From: SKVR01 sp964410015
GTDB taxonomy: Bacteria > Bacteroidota > Bacteroidia > Bacteroidales > UBA7960
Length of the DNA stretch: 12,255 bases
Assembly: GCA_964410015.1 (NCBI GenBank)
Contig: CAYPFV010000095.1
Location: 1-12,255 of the forward strand
Reading direction: 5' to 3'
Below are positions 5,752 to 12,255 of the stretch, in pieces. A program made the translations under genes and the position numbers. The notes under the pieces were generated by a model. The model worked only from the letters and a program-made list of their open reading frames with translations. It was not told the DNA's origin and searched no databases. Each line of letters opens with the position of its first letter. Position 1 is the first letter of the stretch.

Positions 5752-7386
5752 ATGGACAATCAAAAAAAACATATTGTAAAAGGTGTTTTGGTAAATCCCT
5801 TCACAAGAACCAAAAATGGGGTAGAAATATTGATTTCCGGCAATAGGATTGAAAGCATCACCTACAATCCAAATATAAATCGCCCCTACATTATTCCAGG
5901 GTTTATTGATGCTCATATACATATTGAAAGCAGCATGCTCCTCCCCTCCCGGTTTGCTCATGAAGCAGTTAAACATGGAACAGTTGGTGTAGTTACAGAC
6001 CCTCATGAAGTAGCCAACGTTGCAGGATTGCCAGGGATCAGCTTTATGGTAGAAGACGCCCACCAGGTGCCGCTTGGGTTTTATTTTGGTGCCCCCTCCT
6101 GCGTGCCTGCATCCCCTCTCGAAAAAAGTGGTGCCATTATTTCGTCACAAGATATTCAAACCCTATTGAACCATGAAGATTTTTATGCACTATCTGAAAT
6201 GATGAACTATCCGGGAGTGGTTAACAACGACCCCGATGTAAAAGAAAAAATCAACATTGCCCTTCGTGCAGGAAAACCCATTGACGGCCATGCTCCCGGA
6301 TTAACAGGGACAGATCTTAGTAAATATATCGATGCTGGTGTAAGTACCGACCATGAATGTTCATCCATAGAAGAAGCAAAAGAAAAACTGCATCTGGGAA
6401 TGAAAATACTAATCAGGGAAGGAAGTGCTGCTAAAAATTTCGCAAACCTGATCCCTTTATTAAAAGAGTTTCCTGACAAAATCATGTTTTGCACCGATGA
6501 CTGCCATCCTGATTATCTCATCAAAGGGCATATAAATAAATTAGTAAGCCAGGCAATAAAGCAGGGTTATGATCTTTTCGATGCACTTTGTGCCGCATGC
6601 ATAAATCCTGTTTATCATTACAACCTACCCATTGGTACGATCAAAAAAAACCACAGAGCAGATTTTGCTATTGTTGAAGATTTGCTTGAATTTAATGTAA
6701 TCAGTACCTATATTAATGGTGTTGCTGTTTTCGATAACGGAAAAGTGAATTTTGAACTCCCTGCTCCAACACAACCCGATTTTAAATTCAGGAATAAGCA
6801 TAACAACAAGAATCTTAATGTAAAAGCAACTTCATCGTCATATAACGTAATAGGAGTAGTTGATGGTGAATTGCTTACCCATAAGATCATAGAAAAATGT
6901 ACACCGGGTGGTAATCTAAATTCCGATACATCTAAAGACATATTAAAAGTTGTATTACTTGATCGATATGAGGATACGCCGCCTATAACCGGTTTCGTGA
7001 AAGGATTTGGTTTAAAACAAGGTTCTCTCGGAGCAAGTATTGCCCACGACAGTCATCATATTATTGCTGTGGGTGTTGATGATAACGACATCAATAATGC
7101 CCTTGAATGGATCGTGGCGAATAAAGGAGGTATTTGTTTTTCGCATAAAGACCAGATAAAAGGGATTACTTTGCCCTGGTTTGGACTAATGACCAGCATG
7201 AAAGCCTCTGAAGCTGCAAAACAATATAACCATATCAATTTTCTGGCAAAAAAATCAGGTAGTCATCTTAATTCGCCTTTCATGACTTTATCTTTTTTGG
7301 CGCTTACGGTGATTCCTGAACTGAAAATCAACCACAACGGACTTTTTGAAAGCAAATCATTTGAAAATATACCTCTTTTTGTTTAA
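5752..7386 (+). CDS. ade: Adenine deaminase
   Basis: A 544-residue cytosolic amidohydrolase that turns adenine into hypoxanthine and ammonia (EC 3.5.4.2), in purine salvage and nitrogen release. Metal-site motifs of the Ade family are visible: HIHIE (55-59), GTVGVVTDPHEVANV (76-90), DGHAPG (178-183), DHE (200-202) and the Ade-typical CTDDCHPD (247-254). The C-terminal Ade domain is present to the end, and the length is slightly under B. subtilis Ade (about 577). The frame stays open upstream to a TTG at 5728, but I prefer the ATG at 5752. An AAAGGA lies just before it, and the TTG overlaps the likely -7 box. The gammaglutamyl hydrolase gene follows 56 bp later on the same strand. Ammonia made here would suit the neighbouring nitrogen operon. 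Confidence 0.95.
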   Translation: MDNQKKHIVKGVLVNPFTRTKNGVEILISGNRIESITYNPNINRPYIIPGFIDAHIHIESSMLLPSRFAHEAVKHGTVGVVTDPHEVANVAGLPGISFMVEDAHQVPLGFYFGAPSCVPASPLEKSGAIISSQDIQTLLNHEDFYALSEMMNYPGVVNNDPDVKEKINIALRAGKPIDGHAPGLTGTDLSKYIDAGVSTDHECSSIEEAKEKLHLGMKILIREGSAAKNFANLIPLLKEFPDKIMFCTDDCHPDYLIKGHINKLVSQAIKQGYDLFDALCAACINPVYHYNLPIGTIKKNHRADFAIVEDLLEFNVISTYINGVAVFDNGKVNFELPAPTQPDFKFRNKHNNKNLNVKATSSSYNVIGVVDGELLTHKIIEKCTPGGNLNSDTSKDILKVVLLDRYEDTPPITGFVKGFGLKQGSLGASIAHDSHHIIAVGVDDNDINNALEWIVANKGGICFSHKDQIKGITLPWFGLMTSMKASEAAKQYNHINFLAKKSGSHLNSPFMTLSFLALTVIPELKINHNGLFESKSFENIPLFV

Positions 7387-7403
7387 TCTAAAGACAACGG
7401 ATT

Positions 7404-7413
7404 ATTGATCAAT
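7404..7413. promoter_or_regulatory. 10-bp palindrome before the GGT-family gene
   Basis: ATTGATCAAT is a perfect palindrome in the 56-bp ade-ggt spacer, 30 bp before the ATG. It could be an operator half-pair without spacer, but a site this short and AT-rich can arise by chance. Confidence 0.2.
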
Positions 7414-7442
7414 TAAGACCCATTGCAAAAAGCTACTTTATC

Positions 7443-9140
7443 ATGAAAAAAAATAAACTTCACTTAATACTTGTTATTTTCATTTTCAGTTTTCAACTCT
7501 CCAATAGCCAGGACAGGGTAACAGGAAAAAATTTTGCAACCCGCTCGGAAATCATTGCACAAAATGGAATGGTAGCCACAAGTCATCCGCTTGCAACACA
7601 AATCGCCCTGGATATATTAAAAGATGGTGGTAGTGCCGTGGATGCAGCCATTGCAGCCAATGCCGCTCTTGGACTAATGGAACCCACAGGATGTGGAATC
7701 GGGGGTGATTTGTTTGCTATTGTCTGGGATGCAGAATCAGAAAAACTCCACGGACTGAACGCAAGTGGCAGATCACCACAAAACCTTACCTTACAGCATT
7801 TTACAGATCAGGGTTATGAATACATACCCTCTTATGGTGCTCTTTCGGTGAGCGTTCCCGGCACTGTTGATGGTTGGTTTGAACTTCATGAAAAATTTGG
7901 TAAAATCAGTATGGAGGACATTCTCAAACCATCAATTACTTACGCCAGAGATGGTTTTCCGGTAACAGAACTGATTGCATTTTATATGGAGAGATCTGTA
8001 AGCAGGCTAGGGCAATTTCCAAACTTTAAAGAAACCTACATGAAAAACGGAAGCATGCCTGCAAAGGGTGAGATTTTCAAAAACCCTTACCTGGCAAATA
8101 CTTACGAAACCATTGCCAGAGAGGGTAGAGATGCTTTTTACCAGGGGGAAATTGCCCGTACTATTGCTCAATATATTGAGGAAAATGGCGGTTTTTTAAG
8201 TTACGAAGATCTTGCCAATCATAAAAGCGTTTGGGTTGAGCCTGTTTCAACCAACTACAGGGGATACGATGTTTGGGAATTACCTCCCAACGGACAAGGA
8301 ATAGCAGCATTGCAAATGCTTAATATTCTTGAGGGATACGACATCTCTGACATGGACCCTTATGGAGCAGAATATGCACATCTTCTGATCGAAACCAAAA
8401 AACTTGCCTACGAAGACAGAGCTACTTATTATGGTGATCCGGAATTCAACGATATTCCTGTTGAAAATTTGTTATCAAAATCATATGCTGATCAGAGGAG
8501 AAAACTCATTGATCCGGAGAAAGCAGCATCACGCTATGAACCTGGACTGGACGAAAGCCCCAATACAATTTACCTCACAGTTGCCGATAAGAATGGCACT
8601 ATGGTATCGCTGATTCAAAGCAACTACAGAGGTATGGGAAGTGGTATGACACCTCCAGAACTGGGATTTGTTTTACAGAACAGAGGCGAAAGTTTCACTT
8701 TAAAACCCGGTCATGTAAATACTTTTGAACCCGGGAAAAGACCTTTTCACACTATCATACCCGCTTTTGTTACCAAAAATGGGAAACCCCACATGAGCTT
8801 TGGTGTAATGGGTGGAGATATGCAACCCCAGGGACATGTACAGATTTTAGTGAACATGATTGATTTTGGCATGAACCTTCAGGAAGCAGGCGATGCACCC
8901 CGAATATATCATTCCGGTTCATCAGAGCCTACCGGAAAAAAAATGAAGGACGGAGGAACAGTAATGCTCGAGTCTGGTTTTCCTTATGAAACCATCAGAG
9001 ACCTTATCATGAAAGGACATGAAGTAAAATGGACAGTAGGACCTTATGGCGGATATCAGGCCATTATGCGTGATCAAGATAATGAAGTTTATTACGGCGC
9101 CTCCGAATCAAGAAAGGACGGACAGGCAGCAGGATATTAG
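7443..9140 (+). CDS. Exported gamma-glutamyltransferase-family hydrolase, YwrD-like
   Basis: A 565-residue Ntn-hydrolase precursor of the gamma-glutamyltransferase family (PF01019) that self-cleaves before a Thr nucleophile. The N-terminus MKKNKLHLILVIFIFSFQLSNSQ is a signal peptide, so it works in the periplasm or beyond. The predicted nucleophile is Thr375 in SPNTIYLTVADKNGTMVSLIQSN, giving subunits of about 350 (after signal removal) and 191 residues. Other signatures are GCGIGGDLFAI (83-93) and GVMGGDMQPQGHVQ in the small subunit. The RExAP Arg motif that binds the glutamyl carboxylate in classic GGT is here NASGRSP (106-112), and the lid loop looks absent. Both features point to the YwrD/acylase-like branch and to hydrolysis rather than transfer. 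The true substrate is uncertain. It probably shares a transcript with ade. Confidence 0.88.
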   Translation: MKKNKLHLILVIFIFSFQLSNSQDRVTGKNFATRSEIIAQNGMVATSHPLATQIALDILKDGGSAVDAAIAANAALGLMEPTGCGIGGDLFAIVWDAESEKLHGLNASGRSPQNLTLQHFTDQGYEYIPSYGALSVSVPGTVDGWFELHEKFGKISMEDILKPSITYARDGFPVTELIAFYMERSVSRLGQFPNFKETYMKNGSMPAKGEIFKNPYLANTYETIAREGRDAFYQGEIARTIAQYIEENGGFLSYEDLANHKSVWVEPVSTNYRGYDVWELPPNGQGIAALQMLNILEGYDISDMDPYGAEYAHLLIETKKLAYEDRATYYGDPEFNDIPVENLLSKSYADQRRKLIDPEKAASRYEPGLDESPNTIYLTVADKNGTMVSLIQSNYRGMGSGMTPPELGFVLQNRGESFTLKPGHVNTFEPGKRPFHTIIPAFVTKNGKPHMSFGVMGGDMQPQGHVQILVNMIDFGMNLQEAGDAPRIYHSGSSEPTGKKMKDGGTVMLESGFPYETIRDLIMKGHEVKWTVGPYGGYQAIMRDQDNEVYYGASESRKDGQAAGY

Positions 9141-9174
9141 CAACCAAAACAGGCAGTTAATATCTAATCATATA

Positions 9175-9870
9175 TCATCCGTTTTTACTGATCATTTGTA
9201 ACCGCGGCATATCAAGGATTCGAATATTGCGACCTGCTAATTCAACCAACCCTTCCCGCTCAAATTCTTTAAGAAATTTCACTACACTTTCCTGGGTAAT
9301 ACCGGCAAAATCTGCTAACTCCTGCCTTGTAAGACTCTCAAAAACACTTTCAAACTCTAACTCTCCCAATGAAAGATAACACAGGGCAGATGCTAATTTG
9401 CCCTGCATTTGTTTGTAAGATAAATTTTTAATAATCTCCAGCAATTGGTTCTCAAATTTATAATTACGGGCAGTAATTTGCATTGCAAAAGCGGAATTTG
9501 TCATCAAAACCTGTTTTAAGGCATGTTTATCTATCATACAAACACGCGAATCACGGAGAGCACTTGCCGAACAAGTATAAAACTCATTTCCAAAAACAGA
9601 TGAGAAACCCAGAAAATCACCTTGTTTTGCCAAACTCAGGTTCATATTTCGCTTTCCCCCGGGTTGTAAATACACCTTTACTAATCCCTCAATAACGTAC
9701 AATACATGATGGGCAAAAGCACCTTGTTTAAACAAACTCTCACCTTTCTCATATATAATCTGGGTCTTCTTTTTATTAATAAGATTAAGTTCTTTTTCAT
9801 TTAGTTGATAAAAACATGGTGCTAACTGGGCGTTCTGCAATTCTTCCATTCTACCTGATTTTACTGTCAT
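9175..9870 (-). CDS. Crp/Fnr-family transcriptional regulator
   Basis: A 231-residue DNA-binding regulator. The N-terminal cyclic-nucleotide-binding-like beta-roll spans about 20-125, with YEKGESLFKQG, LYVIEGLVKVYL and GDFLGFSSVFG. A long dimer helix (about 128-150) leads to a winged helix-turn-helix, LTRQELADFAGITQESVVKFLKEFEREGLVEL (180-211). Recognition-helix Glu194 and Ser195 are kept, but the Arg usual in Crp/Fnr is Lys198. Cysteines 19, 100, 111 and 164 do not form an Fnr-type N-terminal iron-sulphur cluster motif. The cAMP-binding RS pair is not obvious, so the ligand is unknown. The start at 9870 is used, but Met8 (9849) is a possible alternative. It converges with the GGT-family gene, 34 bp apart, and diverges from the redox cluster, which it may control. 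Confidence 0.9.
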   Translation of the reverse strand: MTVKSGRMEELQNAQLAPCFYQLNEKELNLINKKKTQIIYEKGESLFKQGAFAHHVLYVIEGLVKVYLQPGGKRNMNLSLAKQGDFLGFSSVFGNEFYTCSASALRDSRVCMIDKHALKQVLMTNSAFAMQITARNYKFENQLLEIIKNLSYKQMQGKLASALCYLSLGELEFESVFESLTRQELADFAGITQESVVKFLKEFEREGLVELAGRNIRILDMPRLQMISKNG

Positions 9871-9923
9871 CGGATTACTAGTCTATTAGGTTTTTAACGA
9901 AGGTATTATAATTTGATAAAAAA

Positions 9924-9939
9924 GAATTTATAAAAATTC
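9924..9939. promoter_or_regulatory. Candidate Crp/Fnr-type operator
   Basis: GAATTT-ATAA-AAATTC is a perfect inverted repeat with 6-bp arms and a 4-bp spacer. This is the spacing of Fnr-type sites (TTGAT-N4-ATCAA), although the half-site bases differ. It lies 54 bp before the regulator start and about 60 bp before the rightward -7 box. Autoregulation and control of the redox genes are inference. Confidence 0.35.
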
Positions 9940-9941
9940 AA

Positions 9942-9951
9942 AATCCGGATT
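9942..9951. promoter_or_regulatory. Second palindrome, AATCCGGATT
   Basis: A perfect 10-bp palindrome with a CCGG centre, rare in this AT-rich spacer. It starts two bases after the first palindrome, at about -60 relative to the predicted rightward start site. Confidence 0.3.
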
Positions 9952-9996
9952 AAAACCTTATATGCTCAAAACTCAGAACATAAAAGGCTTTCAAAT

Positions 9997-10004
9997 TATT
10001 TTTG
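9997..10004 (+). promoter_or_regulatory. Putative -7 box for the redox cluster
   Basis: TATTTTTG matches TAnnTTTG exactly. No clear TTTG is seen at -33. A start near 10010 would give a leader of about 90 nt containing an ATGAAATAAA/TTTATTTCAT inverted repeat (10022-10031, 10070-10079) around a 38-nt loop. Confidence 0.45.
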
Positions 10005-10102
10005 CATCGTCAAAAAATTCAATGAAATAAAATCAATAAACAACTAAATATCATTTTGACAATCAAAAATTTATTTCATCAATAACATTAAAATTATTAA
10101 TT

Positions 10103-10447
10103 ATGACAATGCTGCAAACAGGTTTGAAAGAAATTGAAACCGCTCAGGAATTAAAAAACATTATCGAAGAAAATGAAAATGTAATGGTATGCTGCGGAAG
10201 AATGGGGCCAATGTGTATACCCGTTTATGAAGCAATGGAAGAATTGGAAGAGGAACGGGAAGATGTAAAATTTTACACCATGGCTTTCGACAACCCGGAA
10301 GCATCTGTTATTATCAACGATCCTGCCTGTAATGGATTTATGGGATTACCTTTTACTATGTACTACAAGAACGGAAAAGTTGTCCATGCCACAAGCAGTA
10401 TTCAAAGTATGCAACAAATAAAACAGGTACTTGATACCAGGTTTTAG
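10103..10447 (+). CDS. Thioredoxin-fold protein lacking a CxxC active site
   Basis: A 114-residue cytosolic protein with the thioredoxin fold. It has an N-terminal helix (about 8-24), a strand VMVCC (27-31), an active-site-like turn GRMGPMCIPVYEAMEELEE (32-50), FYTMAFDNPEA (58-68), then a cis-Pro segment GLPFTMYYKNGKVVHATSSI (81-100). Aligned on the GP of the usual WCGPC, both catalytic Cys positions are Met (MGPM), and a Cys (Cys38) follows directly. Cys30 and Cys31 lie just upstream and Cys76 sits before the cis-Pro loop. It is therefore not a standard thioredoxin. It could use a shifted Cys31-Cys38 pair or act as a monothiol partner. Placement just before thioredoxin reductase suggests a working redox pair, which is inference. 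I recall similar proteins beside trxB in other Bacteroidota. Confidence 0.78.
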   Translation: MTMLQTGLKEIETAQELKNIIEENENVMVCCGRMGPMCIPVYEAMEELEEEREDVKFYTMAFDNPEASVIINDPACNGFMGLPFTMYYKNGKVVHATSSIQSMQQIKQVLDTRF

Positions 10448-10472
10448 CATCATGAAAACAATTCAGACCTTT

Positions 10473-10528
10473 GGAGGGGTTTGATAATCAAGTTGAAGGC
10501 AGTCTTCAATTTGCATTCAAACCTTTCC
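10473..10528 (+). other. Two-tier RNA hairpin in the trx-trxB spacer
   Basis: The outer stem pairs GGAGGGGTTTGA (10473-10484) with TCAAACCTTTCC (10517-10528): 12 pairs, two of them G-U. An inner perfect 6-bp hairpin, TTGAAG/CTTCAA (10493-10498 with 10504-10509, loop GCAGT), is nested in the middle. No T-run follows, so it is not an intrinsic terminator. It lies in the 118-bp spacer with no promoter box, so it is probably on a shared transcript as a processing, stability or attenuation element. Confidence 0.5.
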
Positions 10529-10565
10529 TTCTCACAATTCATTAATATTTTAAAGAATAAAACCA

Positions 10566-11519
10566 ATGGATGATATTTTTGATGTAATGATTTTAGGTGC
10601 TGGAGCAGCCGGACTCACAGCAGGCATATATACTTCCAGGGCAAAATTATCAACCTTGATCCTGAATGAAGGACCAGTTGGCGGACAAATGGTTCTCACC
10701 AATGAGGTTGCCAATTATCCGGGAGTAGAAACCACGAGTGGCTATCAGGTGGCCAAAATCATGAAAAAACAGGCCAAGGAGTTTGGTTCTAAAATTAAAT
10801 CCAATGTCAAAATTATCGAATACCATCTTGAGTCAAAAATAAAAAAAGTAATTCTTGATGACGGCAGAGTTTTTCAGGCATACAGCGTAATATTGGCTCC
10901 AGGAGGAAAACCCAGATCATTAAATATTCCGGGAGAAGACACTTTCAGAGGTTCAGGCATCTCTTATTGTGCTACCTGCGACGGTGAATTCTTCACAAAT
11001 AAAGAAATTGTGGTTGTTGGAGGAGGCAATTCAGCACTTGAAGAAGCGGTTTCTCTTACCAAATACGCTACAAAAGTTACAGTAGTTCATCAGTTTGACC
11101 ATTTCCAGGCTTTTGAGCACGCCATTCGTGAAGCACAAATGAACCCGAAAATTAATTTTATCATGGAATCTTCACTTTTATCTTTTAACGGAAAAAACAA
11201 ACTGGAGAGTGTTACAATCAAAAACAATAAAAGTGGTGATGTATACAATTATCCCACACAAGGTGTTTTTATTTTTATCGGATACTTGCCCAATACCGAT
11301 GCAATAAAAAACCTGATAAAAACCAATGAAAGAAATGAGATCATTACCAACGACGACCTGCAAACCAGTATACCAGGCGTTTTTGCAGCCGGAGACAGTA
11401 TTGTAAAAAAATACAGGCAGATTACCACCGCGGTTTCAGATGGTACAATCGCTGCGCTGGGAGCAGCAGAATACATTACACAAATAAAAAAAGAAGAAAA
11501 TCAAGAAGCAATGGTCTGA
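10566..11519 (+). CDS. trxB: Thioredoxin-disulfide reductase-like flavoprotein, atypical cofactor site
   Basis: A 317-residue FAD enzyme of the low-molecular-weight thioredoxin reductase family that passes electrons from a reductant to a thioredoxin-like partner. It has the FAD motif GAGAAG (11-16), redox-active CATC (135-138), the nucleotide-domain motif GGGNSALEEA (152-161) and the C-terminal FAD motif GVFAAGDS (271-278) followed by YRQI (283-286). Length equals E. coli TrxB within a few residues. In NADPH enzymes the 2'-phosphate is held by the arginines of HRRDxFRA. Here the segment is HQFDHFQA (175-182) with no arginine, so NADPH is unlikely and NADH or a protein donor is plausible. Its neighbours on both sides are thioredoxin-fold proteins. 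The gene is clearly trxB-family, but its physiological donor is not settled. Confidence 0.93.
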   Translation: MDDIFDVMILGAGAAGLTAGIYTSRAKLSTLILNEGPVGGQMVLTNEVANYPGVETTSGYQVAKIMKKQAKEFGSKIKSNVKIIEYHLESKIKKVILDDGRVFQAYSVILAPGGKPRSLNIPGEDTFRGSGISYCATCDGEFFTNKEIVVVGGGNSALEEAVSLTKYATKVTVVHQFDHFQAFEHAIREAQMNPKINFIMESSLLSFNGKNKLESVTIKNNKSGDVYNYPTQGVFIFIGYLPNTDAIKNLIKTNERNEIITNDDLQTSIPGVFAAGDSIVKKYRQITTAVSDGTIAALGAAEYITQIKKEENQEAMV

Positions 11520-11556
11520 TAAAAACTGAAATAAATCACAAATAATAAATAATAAA

Positions 11557-12135
11557 ATGCAAGTTAATTCATATAATCAACTACAACAATTACTGAACAA
11601 AGAAAGCAATAGCTGGCTTTTAATCTATAAGAAGGGATCTGATGCCAGCAACTGTGCTAAAAAGCATGTTGAAGATGCAGTTAAAAAAGCGAAGGATATT
11701 AAAATTTTTTATGCAGATGTGAATACAGTGCGTGATATACATCCTCATTATAATATTAACAGTGTTCCTGCCTTATTAGAACTTTCAGGAACAAAACTTA
11801 AAAATATTATAAAAGGATGCAATGATAGTTCTTTTTATGAATCATTATTCAATGATTCTTTATATCTTGCACAGGTTAAAAACACCGATAAACCTGCAAA
11901 GAGGGTCACTGTATACTCAACCCCCACCTGTCCATGGTGTACAACTTTAAAAAATTATCTGAAGCAAAACAAAATCAGATTTACTGATATTGATGTGTCT
12001 CGCAATCAAAATGCTGCAGAAGATCTTGTAAGAAAAAGCGGTCAAAGAGGTGTTCCACAAACCGATATCAATGGAGAGATAATTGTTGGTTTCAACAAAT
12101 CAAGAATAAATGAATTACTCGAAATTCAAGGATAA
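11557..12135 (+). CDS. Thioredoxin-like / glutaredoxin fusion protein
   Basis: A 192-residue two-domain thiol protein. Residues 1-105 form a thioredoxin-like domain: strand WLLIYKKGS (20-28), helix from about 33, FYADVNT (51-57) and cis-Pro71 in NSVPALLEL. Its active-site loop, SDASNCAKK, has one Cys (Cys33) and no CxxC. Residues 115-192 are a glutaredoxin/NrdH-like domain starting RVTVYSTPTCPWCTTLKNYL, with dithiol CPWC (125-128), GVPQTDINGEIIVGFNKSRINELL and cis-Pro167. The C-terminal domain should be redox active, while the N-terminal one is either monothiol or a docking domain. It lies 37 bp after trxB and 25 bp before the GroES-like gene, in a likely operon. No signal peptide is present, so it is cytosolic. 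Confidence 0.85.
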   Translation: MQVNSYNQLQQLLNKESNSWLLIYKKGSDASNCAKKHVEDAVKKAKDIKIFYADVNTVRDIHPHYNINSVPALLELSGTKLKNIIKGCNDSSFYESLFNDSLYLAQVKNTDKPAKRVTVYSTPTCPWCTTLKNYLKQNKIRFTDIDVSRNQNAAEDLVRKSGQRGVPQTDINGEIIVGFNKSRINELLEIQG

Positions 12136-12160
12136 AACTAAAATTAAAAAAACAAAGAAA

Positions 12161-12255
12161 ATGAAAGAACTTCAACCTGTAAATCAAAATGTACTCCTGG
12201 AAATACCAGAAGAAAATAAAGAAAAGAAAACTTCAGCAGGTATTATTATTCCTGA
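12161..12255 (+). CDS. GroES-like co-chaperonin, 5' end only
   Basis: The ATG at 12161 starts a frame that runs off the window after 31 codons. The peptide MKELQPVNQNVLLEIPEE continues into an AGIIIP segment, matching the N-terminal strand and mobile-loop region of GroES/Cpn10, which usually reads LxPLxDRVLI...GGIIIPD. The common DRV is NQNV here and the loop is short, suggesting a divergent, possibly second GroES-type protein rather than the groEL-linked one. It is probably the fourth gene of the redox operon. Whether a groEL follows cannot be seen. Confidence 0.75.
   Translation, partial: MKELQPVNQNVLLEIPEENKEKKTSAGIIIP

Larger units (their letters stand above)
9871..10102. promoter_or_regulatory. 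Divergent regulatory region between the Crp/Fnr regulator and the redox cluster
   Basis: This 232-bp AT-rich spacer must hold the promoters of both directions. It contains two adjacent palindromes (9924-9939, 9942-9951), a -7 box for the rightward genes (9997-10004) and a leader inverted repeat (10022-10031 with 10070-10079). For the regulator I see no exact TAnnTTTG box on the minus strand. Confidence 0.55.

Noticed and set aside
9175..9870. Oxygen-sensing Fnr with an iron-sulphur cluster
   Set aside because: Only one Cys (Cys19) in the N-terminal part, so the four-cysteine cluster pattern is absent.
10453..10485. A 10-codon leader-peptide-like frame before the two-tier hairpin
   Set aside because: No run of regulatory codons and no terminator/antiterminator pair, so classic attenuation is not supported.

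Overview
The window is AT-rich chromosomal DNA, most likely from a member of the Bacteroidota. The evidence is a BtuB-sized TonB-dependent receptor, a TorF/Gcw_chp-type porin next to P-II and Amt, promoter -7 boxes of the TAnnTTTG type (about 2469, 5723 and 9997), and the general lack of strong Shine-Dalgarno sequences. Assignment below phylum, perhaps Bacteroidales/Marinilabiliales, is inference from overall protein flavour only.

Layout. (1) 1-354 is non-coding, with an 18-bp direct repeat, small hairpins and a decayed copy of a short repeat that recurs inverted near 5.3 kb. (2) 355-2205 encodes a TonB-dependent outer-membrane receptor closed by a clear intrinsic terminator. (3) 2517-4953 is a compact nitrogen operon: putative porin, P-II signalling protein, ammonium transporter. 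A strong hairpin terminator follows at 5137-5167. (4) 4954-5751 is nearly 800 bp without a standard gene. It holds the second copy of the repeat, which encodes a possible 35-residue membrane peptide on the minus strand, and a MITE-like segment bounded by 14-bp inverted repeats. (5) 5752-9140 holds adenine deaminase and an exported gamma-glutamyltransferase-family enzyme. (6) 9175-9870 (minus) encodes a Crp/Fnr-family regulator. (7) 10103-12255 is a redox cluster divergent from the regulator: a thioredoxin-fold protein without CxxC, a thioredoxin reductase without the usual NADPH arginines, a thioredoxin-like/glutaredoxin fusion, and the start of a GroES-like gene cut by the window end.

How they may work together (inference). 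Genes 2517-9140 share a nitrogen-acquisition theme: ammonium uptake and its P-II control, ammonia release from adenine, and gamma-glutamyl hydrolysis in the envelope. The last block looks like a non-canonical thiol-redox relay. In the regulator-redox intergenic region, palindromes with Crp/Fnr-like geometry make the regulator a candidate controller of the relay. The relay, with its altered cofactor and active-site motifs, is the most interesting part of the window. The structured trx-trxB spacer and the paired small repeats are the best unexplained DNA.
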